Positions 56,884-64,000 of a stretch of 64,000 nt of DNA are shown here, one piece after another (positions within the stretch are counted from its first letter, which is position 1; each line of letters starts with the position of its first letter). Source of the DNA: Leucobacter muris (GTDB lineage: Bacteria > Actinomycetota > Actinomycetes > Actinomycetales > Microbacteriaceae); assembly GCF_004028235.1 (NCBI RefSeq), contig NZ_CP035037.1, positions 868,001-932,000 of the forward strand, read 5' to 3'. The notes beneath the pieces were generated by a model, which did not search any database, was not told where the DNA came from, and was given only the letters and a program-made list of their open reading frames with translations. A program made the translations under genes and the position numbers.

Positions 56884-58467
56884 ATGGCAGAACAGACTGA
56901 CACGGACCACCGCCCGGTTCTCGTGGTCGACTTCGGTGCGCAGTACGCGCAGCTGATCGCGCGCCGCGTGCGCGAGGCCGGCGTGTACTCCGAGCTCGTG
57001 CCGCACAGCATCACCGCGGCCGAGGTCGAGGCGAAGCAGCCGCTCGGCATCGTGCTCTCGGGCGGTCCGTCGTCCGTGTACGAGGAGGGCGCCCCGCAGT
57101 TCGACCCCGCGATCTTCGAGCTCGGCGTGCCCGTGCTCGGCATCTGCTACGGCTTCCAGGTGATGGCCCGCGCCCTCGGCGGCGAGGTCGGCAACACCGG
57201 CGACCGCGAGTACGGCGCCACCGAGGCCCGTATCGTCGGCGACGGCGGCGCGATCCTCGGCGGCCAGCCCGAGACGCAGAACGTCTGGATGAGCCACGGC
57301 GACGCCGTGCAGCGGGCGCCCGAGGGCTTCGACGTGCTGGCGCGCACCTCGGTCACCCCCGTCGCCGCGTTCGGCTCGCCCGAGAAGAAGCTGTACGGGG
57401 TGCAGTGGCATCCCGAGGTCAAGCACTCCGACCACGGCCAGCGCATCCTCGAGAACTTCCTGCACCACGTCGCCGGCATCCCCGCCGACTGGAACGCGGG
57501 CAACGTGATCGCCGAGCAGGTGGAGCGTATCCGCGCCCAGGTGGGCGACGCGCGCGTCATCTCCGCGCTGTCGGGCGGCGTCGACTCGGCCGTCTCGACC
57601 GCGCTCGTGCACAAGGCCATCGGCGACCAGCTCACCGCGGTCTTCGTCGACCACGGCCTGCTGCGACAGGGCGAGCGCGAGCAGGTCGAGCGCGACTACG
57701 TCGCCTCCACCGGCGTGAACCTCATCACGATCGACGCGGCCGACGTCTTCCTCGGCCACCTCGAGGGCGTCACCGATCCCGAGGAGAAGCGCAAGATCAT
57801 CGGCCGCGAGTTCATCCGCGCGTTCGAGCAGGTGCAGCTCGACCTCGTCGCCGAGGCGAAGGCCGAGGGCGAGAAGGTGAAGTTCCTCGTGCAGGGCACG
57901 CTGTACCCCGACGTGGTCGAGTCGGGCGGCGGATCCGGCACCGCGAACATCAAGTCGCACCACAACGTGGGCGGCCTGCCCGAAGACCTCGACTTCGAGC
58001 TGATCGAGCCGCTGCGCACCCTGTTCAAGGACGAGGTGCGCGAGATCGGCCGCGAGCTCGGCATCCCCGAGGCGATCGTGGGCCGTCAGCCGTTCCCCGG
58101 CCCCGGCCTCGGCATCCGCATCGTCGGAGAGGTCACCCGGGATCGCCTCGAGACGCTGCGCGCCGCCGACGCGATCGCGCGCGAGGAGCTGACCGCCGCC
58201 GGCCTCGACTCCGAGATCTGGCAGTGCCCGGTCGTGCTGCTCGCCGACGTGCGCTCCGTGGGGGTGCAGGGCGACGGTCGCACCTACGGCCACCCGATCG
58301 TGCTGCGCCCCGTCTCGTCGGAGGACGCCATGACGGCCGACTGGACGCGCGTGCCCTACGAGGTGCTCGCCCGCATCTCGAACCGCATCACCAACCAGGT
58401 GCCCGAGGTCAACCGCGTCGTACTCGACGTCACCTCGAAGCCTCCGGGGACCATCGAGTGGGAGTGA
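56884..58467 (+). CDS. guaA: GMP synthase (glutamine-hydrolysing)
   Basis: Amidates XMP to GMP. 527 aa. Class-I glutaminase domain with GICYGFQ (Cys88) and QWHPEV; ATP-pyrophosphatase domain with [12 protein letters not shown]-terminal dimerisation part ending KPPGTIEWE. Starts after an AAAGG ribosome-binding site. Followed by a strong terminator. Confidence 0.97.
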   Translation: MAEQTDTDHRPVLVVDFGAQYAQLIARRVREAGVYSELVPHSITAAEVEAKQPLGIVLSGGPSSVYEEGAPQFDPAIFELGVPVLGICYGFQVMARALGGEVGNTGDREYGATEARIVGDGGAILGGQPETQNVWMSHGDAVQRAPEGFDVLARTSVTPVAAFGSPEKKLYGVQWHPEVKHSDHGQRILENFLHHVAGIPADWNAGNVIAEQVERIRAQVGDARVISALSGGVDSAVSTALVHKAIGDQLTAVFVDHGLLRQGEREQVERDYVASTGVNLITIDAADVFLGHLEGVTDPEEKRKIIGREFIRAFEQVQLDLVAEAKAEGEKVKFLVQGTLYPDVVESGGGSGTANIKSHHNVGGLPEDLDFELIEPLRTLFKDEVREIGRELGIPEAIVGRQPFPGPGLGIRIVGEVTRDRLETLRAADAIAREELTAAGLDSEIWQCPVVLLADVRSVGVQGDGRTYGHPIVLRPVSSEDAMTADWTRVPYEVLARISNRITNQVPEVNRVVLDVTSKPPGTIEWE

Positions 58468-58493
58468 GAAAAGCCGGCGCGAGCCGGCTTTTC
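58468..58493 (+). terminator. Terminator after guaA
   Basis: GAAAAGCCGGC-GCGA-GCCGGCTTTTC: a perfect 11-bp stem with GNRA loop and a T4 run inside the right arm. Begins directly after the stop codon. The A4/T4 ends also allow function in the reverse direction. Confidence 0.85.
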
Positions 58494-58553
58494 TGTTGCC
58501 ACGGTTCTGAGCGCGGCGATGACGTCGCCGCAGCGTCAGGGGCGGAGACGGAA

Positions 58554-58581
58554 GAAGCCCGGGCCGTGAGGCCCGGGCTTC
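58554..58581 (-). terminator. Terminator of the Bax-inhibitor gene
   Basis: Perfect 12-bp stem: GAAGCCCGGGCC-GTGA-GGCCCGGGCTTC. Located 16 bases after the stop of the minus-strand gene. In the minus direction the stem also ends in TTC. Confidence 0.7.
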
Positions 58582-58597
58582 GTCGATCCGCTGAGGA

Positions 58598-59440
58598 TCA
58601 GTCGCTGCCGCGCAGGATCGCGAGGATGCGCAGGATCTCGACGTACAGCCAGATCAGCGTGACCATGAGGCCGAAGGCCGCCGACCAGGCCCACTTCTCG
58701 GGCACGCGGTTCTTCACGCCGTTCTGGATCAACTCGAAGTCCATGACCAGCGAGTAGGCGGCGAGGAAGACGGCGAGCAGGCCGATGACCACGCCGAGGG
58801 GGATGCCGAACACCGTCACACCGCGCATGCCCCAGGGATCGTCGGTCGCGCCGAACATGATCATGCCGAAGTTGATGAGCGAGAAGACGAGGTAGCCGAC
58901 CATCGCGATGAGCACGATCTTGGTCATCTTCGGGCTGGTGCGCACCTTGCCGCTGCGGAACAGCAGCAGGGTCACGCCGAACACCGAGAGCGTGCCGATG
59001 ACGGCCTGCGAGACGATGCCCGCCCACTGGGCCTCGAAGATGCCGGAGATACCGCCGAGGAAGACGCCCTGGAACACCGCGTACAGCACGATGAGGGGAA
59101 CGCTCGGCTCCTTCTTGAACGAGTTGACGAGGCCGAGCACGAGGCCGACGATGGACGCGGGCAGCGCGAGGATCGGCATGAACCAGCCGATGGCGCCGAA
59201 GAGGAGCACGATGAGGAACAGCATCACCGTCTTGGAGATGGTGTTCTCATACGTCATCGGGCGGTCGGAGGGCGTGACGACGGGCGGCTGCTCGCCGCCG
59301 AAGCCCGCCTCTGCGACGGGCTCGTCGATGCCGGGCCGCTGCGTCTGCGCGGCGGGCTGATCGTAGATGCGGCGCAGCTCGTCAGCGGTGAGGGTCTTGC
59401 CGTTGAGTGCCGGGTTGTTGCTGAGAGCCGGGTTGCTCAT
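58598..59440 (-). CDS. Bax inhibitor-1 / YccA family membrane protein
   Basis: 280 aa. About 75 hydrophilic residues (start MSNPALSNNPALNGKTLTAD) precede seven membrane helices. FGAIGWFMPILALPASIVGL and SVLVMDFELIQNGV-like ending (YSLVMDFELIQNGVKNR), where the conserved Asp of BI-1 proteins lies, support the family. Proposed pH-dependent calcium leak channel in relatives. A GGAAAGG-type site lies upstream of the ATG. Single-gene unit. Confidence 0.87.
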   Translation of the reverse strand: MSNPALSNNPALNGKTLTADELRRIYDQPAAQTQRPGIDEPVAEAGFGGEQPPVVTPSDRPMTYENTISKTVMLFLIVLLFGAIGWFMPILALPASIVGLVLGLVNSFKKEPSVPLIVLYAVFQGVFLGGISGIFEAQWAGIVSQAVIGTLSVFGVTLLLFRSGKVRTSPKMTKIVLIAMVGYLVFSLINFGMIMFGATDDPWGMRGVTVFGIPLGVVIGLLAVFLAAYSLVMDFELIQNGVKNRVPEKWAWSAAFGLMVTLIWLYVEILRILAILRGSD

Positions 59441-59548
59441 GCGTCGGAATCCTTTCCTGGCGTATGGGACGCTTCAAGCTTATCCACAGGGCGCCTCGCG
59501 GTGGCTGTGACTCTGCCCGATGCGGAGCCCCTGTTCGCGCACCGCGGA

Positions 59549-59554
59549 TAGGCT
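59549..59554 (+). promoter_or_regulatory. -10 of a probable leaderless phosphodiesterase transcript
   Basis: TAGGCT followed by GGAACCC and the ATG at 59562, identical in spacing and in the 7-base spacer to the DUF3817 promoter at 56346. Confidence 0.55.
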
Positions 59555-59561
59555 GGAACCC

Positions 59562-60581
59562 ATGGACAGCCCGCATCGCGCGCCCCTCGTCATCGGTCAC
59601 CGCGGGGCGCCGGGATACCGGCCCGAGCACAGCGCCTCGTCGTACCGGCTCGCCTTCGAGCTCGGCGCCGACGCGGTCGAACCCGACATCGTCGCCACGC
59701 GCGACGGCGTGCTGGTGGTGCGCCACGAGAACGAGATCTCGGGCACGACCGACGTCGCGAGGCACCCCGAATTCGCCTCGCGTCGCACGACGAAGACGAT
59801 CGACGGCAAGCGCCTCACTGGTTGGTTCACCGAGGATTTCACCTGGCAGGAGCTGTCGGCGCTGCGCTGCACCGAGCGCCTGAAGCGCGTGCGCCCCGAC
59901 AACCGCGAGTTCGACGGTTCCGAGCCGATCCTGCGCTTGCGCGACGTGCTCGCGATCGTCGACGACGAGAGCTCGCGGTGCGGCGAACCGCTGCGCGTGG
60001 TGGTCGAGATCAAGCACGCCGCCTACTTCGCGGGCATCGGTTACGACCTGGGGCCGCTGCTGCTCGCCGAACTCGCCGAGGCTGGATGGGACGCGCGCGG
60101 GGAGCGGCTCGTGATCGAGTCGTTCGAACTGGGGGTGCTGGATCGACTGCGCGCGGCCGGTGCGCGCGCCGAGCTCGTGTTCCTCACCGACCGCTTCGGG
60201 TCGCCCGCCGACGAGCCGGTCGGCGGCGCGCCGTCGCGCAGCTTCGCGTGGTACCGCAGCGACGCCGGGCTCGACCTGCTCGCCGAGCGGGTCGACGGGG
60301 TGAGCGTGGCCAAGGGCAACCTCATCCGGGTGAACGCGCTGGGTCGCGCGACCGGCCCGACCGACCTCGTGGCGCGGGCGCACGCGCGGGGGCTGCGCGT
60401 CTACACGTGGACGCTCAGGCCCGAGAACCGCTACCTCAACGTGCGCTTCCAGAGCTCGCTGCGCGGCGCCGAGTGGGGCGACTGGCAGAGCGAGTTCGGG
60501 CTGCTGCTGCGCTCGGGGGTCGACGGGATCTTCGTCGATCACCCCGACCTGGGGGTTGCGATCCGCGAAGCTCAGGCGTAG
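59562..60581 (+). CDS. Glycerophosphodiester phosphodiesterase
   Basis: 339 aa TIM-barrel enzyme. VIGHRGAPGYRPEHSASSY holds the first catalytic His and Arg; EPDIVATRDGVLVVRHENEI the metal Glu/Asp and second His. VVEIKHAAYF and the VDGIFVDHPD end match. It cleaves glycerophosphodiesters to glycerol 3-phosphate. No signal peptide, so cytoplasmic. ATG 59562 is preferred over an upstream start at 59520 because of the leaderless -10. Confidence 0.92.
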   Translation: MDSPHRAPLVIGHRGAPGYRPEHSASSYRLAFELGADAVEPDIVATRDGVLVVRHENEISGTTDVARHPEFASRRTTKTIDGKRLTGWFTEDFTWQELSALRCTERLKRVRPDNREFDGSEPILRLRDVLAIVDDESSRCGEPLRVVVEIKHAAYFAGIGYDLGPLLLAELAEAGWDARGERLVIESFELGVLDRLRAAGARAELVFLTDRFGSPADEPVGGAPSRSFAWYRSDAGLDLLAERVDGVSVAKGNLIRVNALGRATGPTDLVARAHARGLRVYTWTLRPENRYLNVRFQSSLRGAEWGDWQSEFGLLLRSGVDGIFVDHPDLGVAIREAQA

Positions 60582-60683
60582 CCGCGGCGCGAGCACGGGC
60601 GCTGGTGCGAGCACCCACCCGCACCGATCGACGCAGCAGCGCCCCGATTCGCGCGGTCGGGGTGTCTGAGGGTCGATCGGTGC

Positions 60684-60713
60684 GCGGGATGTCGGGCCGC
60701 GGGATGTCGGGCC
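60684..60713 (+). repeat. Short tandem repeat in the phosphodiesterase-asparaginase gap
   Basis: GCGGGATGTCGGGCC occurs twice in direct succession (60684-60698, 60699-60713) with a degenerate third start. The 210-base gap between the two convergent genes otherwise shows nothing recognisable except high GC. Confidence 0.5.
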
Positions 60714-60791
60714 GCGGGCGCGGGTCGGCGGCGGATCGGGGCGCGGGGGCGGTCGGGCGCGGGCGGCCCGACACGCAATGGCGCTGCGGGC

Positions 60792-61778
60792 TCAGCGGGT
60801 GAGCTCTCCGACGAGATTCTGCTCCATGAGGCCGCGCAGCTCGGCGCCTCGGTGTCCGCGGTCGAGCAGAAATCCGAGTTTCGCCGTCGCCGCCTCGACC
60901 GTGAGATCCGACCCGTCGATCGCACCCGCGGCGGCCAGCTCGCGCCCCACCGCGTAGCGGGCGAGATCCACCCCTCCGGTCGCGCACTGCGTCACCGCGA
61001 CGACGGGCAGCGATCCGCAGATCTCGCGCAGCGTGCCGAGCATGCCGGGCCGGGCCATCGGCGCGTTGCCCGATCCGTAGCACTCCAGCACCAGCCCGTC
61101 GGGGCCGCCGCCGAGCGCCGCGCGCAGGTCGGCCGCGGTCACGGCCGGCGTGAAGCGGAAGGAGAGCACACGGGCGGGCGCGGCGGGGGAGTCGAGGCCC
61201 GAAGGCGCCGAGGGGATGCCCGCGGGATCGGGGGCGAGCGAGCGCTCGGCGCGGAAGGCGGCGAGCGAGACGCTGTCGTGCTTGACCGTGCGCACGGCGG
61301 GCAGGATCGCGCCGCCGAAGGCCACCGAGACCGGCGCGCCCGGCGCAGCCTTCACGGAGGCGCGAATCGCGAGCGCGAGGTTGTCGAGGGCATCGGTGTG
61401 CGGGGCGCCGTGGGCGAGCTGGCTGCCCGTCACCACTACGGGGCTGCCGATGCCGGCCAGCTCGAACGCGAGGCGCGACGCGGTGTAGGCGAGCGTGTCG
61501 GTGCCGTGCAGGATCACGACGCCGCGCGGGCGCTGGGTGCGCACGCGTGCGCTGATCGCGCGGGCGATGCGGGGCGCCGTCTCGGCGTCGGCGTTCGCGC
61601 TGTCGATGGCGGGGAGCAGATGGTTGATGCGTGCCTCGAGGCCGAGCGGGCGGCAGATGCCGGCCACGAGCCGCTCGAGCACCTCGGGGAAGTCGGGGTC
61701 GGGGGCGAGCCCCGCGTCGGTCTCGTGCATGCCGATGGTGCCGCCCGTCGCGAAGACGAGCACGCTGGGAGTTGCCAT
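60792..61778 (-). CDS. L-asparaginase
   Basis: 328 aa. VLVFATGGTIGMHE has the nucleophile Thr11; VILHGTDTLAYTASRLAFEL the second Thr-Asp pair. VVVTGSQLAHGAPHTDALDN matches the family. No signal peptide, so a cytoplasmic type I-like enzyme. ATG 61778 is chosen; the frame continues upstream but that part is not conserved. CAGAAT six bases upstream could make it leaderless, though AGAGGA is also a possible ribosome-binding site. Confidence 0.9.
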   Translation of the reverse strand: MATPSVLVFATGGTIGMHETDAGLAPDPDFPEVLERLVAGICRPLGLEARINHLLPAIDSANADAETAPRIARAISARVRTQRPRGVVILHGTDTLAYTASRLAFELAGIGSPVVVTGSQLAHGAPHTDALDNLALAIRASVKAAPGAPVSVAFGGAILPAVRTVKHDSVSLAAFRAERSLAPDPAGIPSAPSGLDSPAAPARVLSFRFTPAVTAADLRAALGGGPDGLVLECYGSGNAPMARPGMLGTLREICGSLPVVAVTQCATGGVDLARYAVGRELAAAGAIDGSDLTVEAATAKLGFLLDRGHRGAELRGLMEQNLVGELTR

Positions 61779-61890
61779 TCCTCTATTCTGGCCTGTCGGC
61801 CGCACCGCCGTGCGCCCCCACCGCCCATCCCCATGGTCTATCGCCGTCCACGTCGTCCACCCCATCCCCACCCTGTCGTCCGCCCCCGCT

Positions 61891-61945
61891 GAGATGACGC
61901 GTGCGGTCGCTCGCACGTCCCACCGCTGACCACATGCGTCATCTC
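61891..61945. repeat. Inverted repeat GAGATGACGC in the ansA-uvrD gap
   Basis: GAGATGACGCGTG (61891-61903) and CATGCGTCATCTC (61933-61945) pair with one mismatch; inside, GTGCG and CGCAC pair again. It lies in the 362-base divergent gap. It may be a mobile or REP-type element, or an operator; only one copy is in the window. Confidence 0.45.
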
Positions 61946-61947
61946 GA

Positions 61948-62021
61948 CAGGGGAAGGGAGGGAAGGCGGGAAGGAGGGAAGGAGGGAAGGATGGAAGGAG
62001 GGAAGGAGAAGGGGGGGGGGA
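61948..62021 (+). repeat. Polypurine GGGAAGG tract with a G10 run
   Basis: 74 bases of almost pure purine (only C61967 and T61992 interrupt), made of GGGA/GGAAGG repeats and ending in G10 (62011-62020). Purine-rich sequence continues to about 62090. Such tracts can form G-quadruplex or triplex structures and are prone to length change. Confidence 0.75.
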
Positions 62022-62124
62022 CTGGCCAGGAGGAGGGAAGGGCGACGTGGAAGCGGGGAAGGGCGGGGTGAGGGGCAGGGGCAGGAGGGGTGCGGGCGCA
62101 GAGAGGAATGTCAGTGGTCGCGCC

Positions 62125-62130
62125 TAGACT
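62125..62130 (+). promoter_or_regulatory. Possible uvrD/pcrA -10
   Basis: TAGACT, ten bases before the ATG at 62141, so any 5' leader would be only a few bases. The intervening GGATCCC resembles GGAACCC at two other leaderless-type promoters. Confidence 0.4.
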
Positions 62131-62140
62131 GGATCCCACG

Positions 62141-64000
62141 ATGAGCGAGTTTGAACTTCTGGAGCCCGGTGCTCCGTTCGGTGGTCCTTCTGCGGGCGGC
62201 GCGCCCGGCGAGGGCGGCGGCGACCCCCTGCTCGACGGGCTGAATCCCGCGCAGGAGCGCGCCGTGGTGTCGCGCGGGCCGGCACTGCTGATCGTGGCGG
62301 GCGCCGGATCGGGCAAGACCCGCGTGCTCACCCACCGCATCGCCCACCTCATCCGCAACAAAGAGGCGTGGCCGAGCCAGATCCTCGCCATCACCTTCAC
62401 CAACAAGGCGGCCGCCGAGATGCGCGAGCGCATCGAGGGGCTGCTGGGCGACGGCGCGCAGGGCATGTGGATCTCGACGTTCCACTCCGCGTGCGTGCGC
62501 ATCCTGCGGCGCGAGGCCGAGCGCTTCGGCTACGTGTCGGGCTTCACCATCTACGACTCGGCCGACTCGCGCGCGCTGCTCAAGCGCATCATCAAAGAAC
62601 TCGACGCCGATACGTACGGATTCACGCCCGCGAACGCCGGATCGAAGATATCGAAGCTCAAGAACGAGCTGAGCGACGCCGACGACTACGCGGCGACCAT
62701 GAACGAGAACGACCCGCGCGACCGCCTCTTCGTCGAGATATTCAAGATGTACGAGCAGGAGCTGCGACGCGCCAACGCCTTCGACTTCGACGACCTCATC
62801 GGGCAGACGGTGCAGCTCTTCCGCGCCCACCCCGACGTGGCGGCCGTCTACCAGCGGCGCTTCCGCCACATCCTCGTCGACGAGTACCAGGACACGAACC
62901 ACGCGCAGTACTCCCTGATCCGCGAGCTCACGCGGGCCGTCGCGCCCGAGGAGGTCGACCGGCTCATGCCGCCCGCCCGAGAGCGCGAACTCGACGCGAG
63001 CGGCGGCATCCCGCCCGCCAGCCTCACCGTCGTCGGCGACAGCGATCAGTCGATCTACGCCTTCCGCGGGGCCGACATCCGCAACATCGTCGAGTTCGAG
63101 CGCGACTTCCGCGGCGCCGAGGTGGTGAAGCTCGAGCAGAACTACCGCTCCACGCAGAACATCCTCTCGGCCGCCAACGCCGTGATCGGCAACAACTTCG
63201 ACCGGCAGGAGAAGAACCTCTGGACCGCCGAGGGCGACGGCGCGAAGATCGTCGGGTTCACCGGCTACTCGCAGCACGACGAGGCCCGCTTCGTTGCAGA
63301 GGAGATCGAGGATCTGCACCGTGCAGGCACCGCCTACGGCGACATCGCGGTGTTCTACCGCACCAACTCGCAGACCCGCGCCCTTGAAGAACTGCTGATC
63401 CGATCCGCCATTCCGTACCGCGTGCTCGGCGGCACCAAGTTCTACGAGCGCGCTGAGATCAAAGACGCGATGGCCTACCTGACCAGCATCGCGAACCCCT
63501 ACGACCCCATCGCGTGGTCGCGCCTGCTGGGCGCCCCGAAGCGCGGCGTCGGGCCCATGGCCGAGGCGCACCTCGCCAACTTCCAGGAGGCGCAGGGCAT
63601 CTCCTTCCACGAGGCGATGCTGCGCGCCGACGAGGTCGGGGCGCTCGGCCCCAAGCTGCGCGGCACTGCGCGGCAGCTCGCCGAGCTGCTCACCCGGGCC
63701 GCGCGCATGGCGGTCGGCGGGGGCGCGACCGACGACTCCGCCGAAGAGGCGCAACCGGCGCCGGTCGGCGACGTGCTCAAGCTGATCCTCGACGAGACCG
63801 AGATGATCGAGAAGCTCCGGGCCAAGCGCGACCCGCAAGACGACGCGCGCGCCGAGAACCTTGAAGAGCTCATCGCGGTCGCCCGCGAGTTCGACGCCAA
63901 GCAGCCGGGCGCCGGCCTGCTCGCCTTCCTCACCGAGGTGAGCCTCGTCGCCGCAGCCGACGATCTCGACGACACCAGCGGCACCGTCTCGCTCATGACC
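62141..64000 (+). CDS. UvrD/PcrA-type DNA helicase (3' partial)
   Basis: Superfamily 1A 3'-5' helicase, first 620 codons, cut by the window end. LNPAQERAVVS, then motif I AGAGSGKT, Ia ITFTNKAAAEM, II ILVDEYQDTN, III VVGDSDQSIYAFRGAD and LEQNYRSTQNIL. Acts in excision repair and removal of stalled complexes. The first 30 residues are a Gly/Pro-rich leader. A short insert (LMPPARERELDASGG) precedes motif III. Whether it is the PcrA/UvrD1 paralogue needs the C-terminus. Confidence 0.94.
   Translation, partial: MSEFELLEPGAPFGGPSAGGAPGEGGGDPLLDGLNPAQERAVVSRGPALLIVAGAGSGKTRVLTHRIAHLIRNKEAWPSQILAITFTNKAAAEMRERIEGLLGDGAQGMWISTFHSACVRILRREAERFGYVSGFTIYDSADSRALLKRIIKELDADTYGFTPANAGSKISKLKNELSDADDYAATMNENDPRDRLFVEIFKMYEQELRRANAFDFDDLIGQTVQLFRAHPDVAAVYQRRFRHILVDEYQDTNHAQYSLIRELTRAVAPEEVDRLMPPARERELDASGGIPPASLTVVGDSDQSIYAFRGADIRNIVEFERDFRGAEVVKLEQNYRSTQNILSAANAVIGNNFDRQEKNLWTAEGDGAKIVGFTGYSQHDEARFVAEEIEDLHRAGTAYGDIAVFYRTNSQTRALEELLIRSAIPYRVLGGTKFYERAEIKDAMAYLTSIANPYDPIAWSRLLGAPKRGVGPMAEAHLANFQEAQGISFHEAMLRADEVGALGPKLRGTARQLAELLTRAARMAVGGGATDDSAEEAQPAPVGDVLKLILDETEMIEKLRAKRDPQDDARAENLEELIAVAREFDAKQPGAGLLAFLTEVSLVAAADDLDDTSGTVSLMT

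Noticed and set aside
61939..62502. Minus-strand 187-residue frame rich in Pro and Ser
   Set aside because: It is the translation of the polypurine tract and the antisense of the helicase gene.

Overview
The window is about 64 kb of a very GC-rich actinobacterial chromosome. Gene order (S10-spc-alpha ribosomal clusters; rplM-rpsI-glmM; coaA/glmS-acpS-alr-tsaE-tsaB-rimI-tsaD-groES; guaB-guaB3 ... guaA with a DUF3817 gene), frequent GTG/TTG starts and several leaderless-type promoters point to a Microbacteriaceae-like organism, possibly near Leucobacter. That placement is inferred from gene content alone. SURF1 suggests aerobic respiration with a haem-copper oxidase.

Layout. 1-2028: end of a surface-polysaccharide cluster (FlaA1/CapD-type sugar dehydratase, cut by the window edge, and a WecA/TagO-type phosphoglycosyltransferase). 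2029-18261: S10, spc and alpha operons with secY, adk, map, infA and rpoA. Neither rpsN (between rplE and rpsH) nor rpsD (between rpsK and rpoA) is present; both places hold strong intercistronic hairpins instead. 18347-20284: SGNH-type acyltransferase on the opposite strand. 20489-24029: truA, then rplM-rpsI-glmM. 24058-26823: accessory block (DUF559 protein, WYL regulator, DinB protein) bracketed by copies of a 60-70 bp palindromic repeat. 26906-34498: coaA, glmS, acpS, alr and the tsaE-tsaB-rimI-tsaD block (cell-wall precursors, CoA, tRNA t6A). 34613-37882: three DUF4190-like membrane proteins (one frameshifted), a THUMP-like methyltransferase and a CIRCE-controlled monocistronic groES.

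38083-51637 is a catabolic island placed between groES and guaB. It holds a dehydrogenase, a hotdog thioesterase and an acyl-CoA ligase; a GntR/FCD regulator; and, divergent from it, an NMT1/SsuABC-type ABC importer followed by a creatinase-like M24 hydrolase, an isoaspartyl-dipeptidase-like amidohydrolase, an AbgA-like M20 amidohydrolase, a DAO-type flavin oxidase, a saccharopine-dehydrogenase-like protein and a mandelate-racemase-like enolase. Together these suggest import and stepwise hydrolysis, epimerisation and oxidation of an unknown amide- or amidine-containing compound. I do not recognise it as a described pathway.

51768-64000: RarD/EamA exporter, guaB, guaB3, SURF1, DUF3817, guaA, a Bax-inhibitor-1 protein, a glycerophosphodiester phosphodiesterase, L-asparaginase, and the start of a UvrD/PcrA helicase cut by the right edge. 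Four genes (DUF4190, alcohol dehydrogenase, ABC permease, saccharopine-dehydrogenase-like) are each broken by a single base in a G or C run, so sequence error must be excluded before calling them pseudogenes. I saw no tRNA, rRNA, CRISPR array, IS element or replication origin.
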